Shown one piece after another: positions 38,077-38,335 of a stretch of DNA of 38,335 bases; position 1 is the first letter of the stretch, and the number at the start of each line of letters is the position of its first letter. The stretch lies in the IMG/VR virus record IMGVR_UViG_3300032288_002537, positions 1 through 38,335 of that record; one strand, 5' to 3'. Source of the stretch: a virus. Under the pieces are notes generated by a model. That model did not search any database and had not been told where the DNA came from. It saw only the letters and a program-made list of their open reading frames with translations. The position numbers were made by a program, and so were the translations under genes.

Positions 38077-38335
38077 CCGCGGGACGGCGACTGCCCAGCT
38101 TAACCGCATGTCGAATCTCCAAGGGTTCGGCTTCATGGCGCCGGAGACTTTCACCTCGCTTATAGACGTTCTCGCCAGCCATTCCGACGACGCGGCACAC
38201 GCTCGGGCGGCGGTGGATCTCATATTGGGCCGCAAATCGCTTCCAACGGGGCCGCAAGACATCGCGGACGCCTTGAACGAGGCGAAGCATGGGCAGCCGG
38301 TAAACGAAGCTCCTACGGCAAGCACAGGAGGGTGC
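38066..38335 (+). CDS. partial protein running off the window
   Basis: From ATG 38066, overlapping the replication gene by 11 bases; open for 90 codons to the window end. MSCNRGTATAQLNRMSNLQG..., FTSLIDVLASHSDDAAHARAAVDLIL. Its place after the initiator would suit a replication accessory or helicase-loader gene, but no motif is visible. Confidence 0.6.
   Translation, partial: MSCNRGTATAQLNRMSNLQGFGFMAPETFTSLIDVLASHSDDAAHARAAVDLILGRKSLPTGPQDIADALNEAKHGQPVNEAPTASTGGC

Overview
The window reads as most of the genome of a tailed double-stranded DNA phage of the siphovirus type with an HK97-like head. The order small terminase, large terminase, portal, prohead protease, major capsid, connectors, tail tube, tail chaperones, tape measure, hub and fibres is diagnostic. 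The DNA is GC-rich. Several virion proteins carry typical Gram-negative Sec signal peptides, so a GC-rich Gram-negative host is likely; an Acidobacteriota host would fit, but I cannot show that. No integrase or cI-type repressor is recognisable. The last gene runs off the right edge, so the window is not the complete genome.

Layout. 46-5750: packaging and head genes, closed by a strong intrinsic terminator (5772-5800). 5804-5895: a class II tRNA-like element. 5903-12928: neck, tail tube, chaperone G and its -1 frameshift product, a gp10-like protein, tape measure and hub. 12928-17145: a tailspike with a pectate-lyase-like domain and a signal peptide. 17217-20236: small exported or membrane proteins (putative holin, XhlA-like protein), a metallophosphoesterase and an HExxH metallopeptidase. 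20259-21187: a PLD-like protein and a second P27-like small protein behind their own promoter. 21188-22756: the only convincing minus-strand genes, two parallel three-gene operons with near-identical promoters. 22814-25693: a second signal-peptide fibre, an Fn3-domain protein and a small protein, closed by a terminator (25678-25712). 25799-31309: a dense early operon of microproteins around a RecA-like (Sak4-type) ATPase and SSB. 31350-36962: a C5-cytosine methyltransferase overprinted by a second long protein, a zinc-binding protein, a SNF2-like helicase, a beta-class DNA methyltransferase, a VRR-NUC nuclease and a HicA-like protein. 37027-38335: a replication protein whose middle contains an iteron array (probable origin), and a partial downstream gene.

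How it works together. The ATPase, SSB, replication protein and helicase would form the replication and recombination set, with VRR-NUC replacing a RusA-type resolvase. Two methyltransferases of different classes probably protect phage DNA from restriction. Promoters at 20225, 21914 (minus), 22791 (minus) and 25764 all place the -10 box 5-6 bases before a start codon, so leaderless mRNAs look like a habit of this phage. The most unusual features are the roughly 1.4 kb dual-coding methyltransferase region, the twin minus-strand cassettes and the tRNA-like element. No canonical endolysin was recognised.
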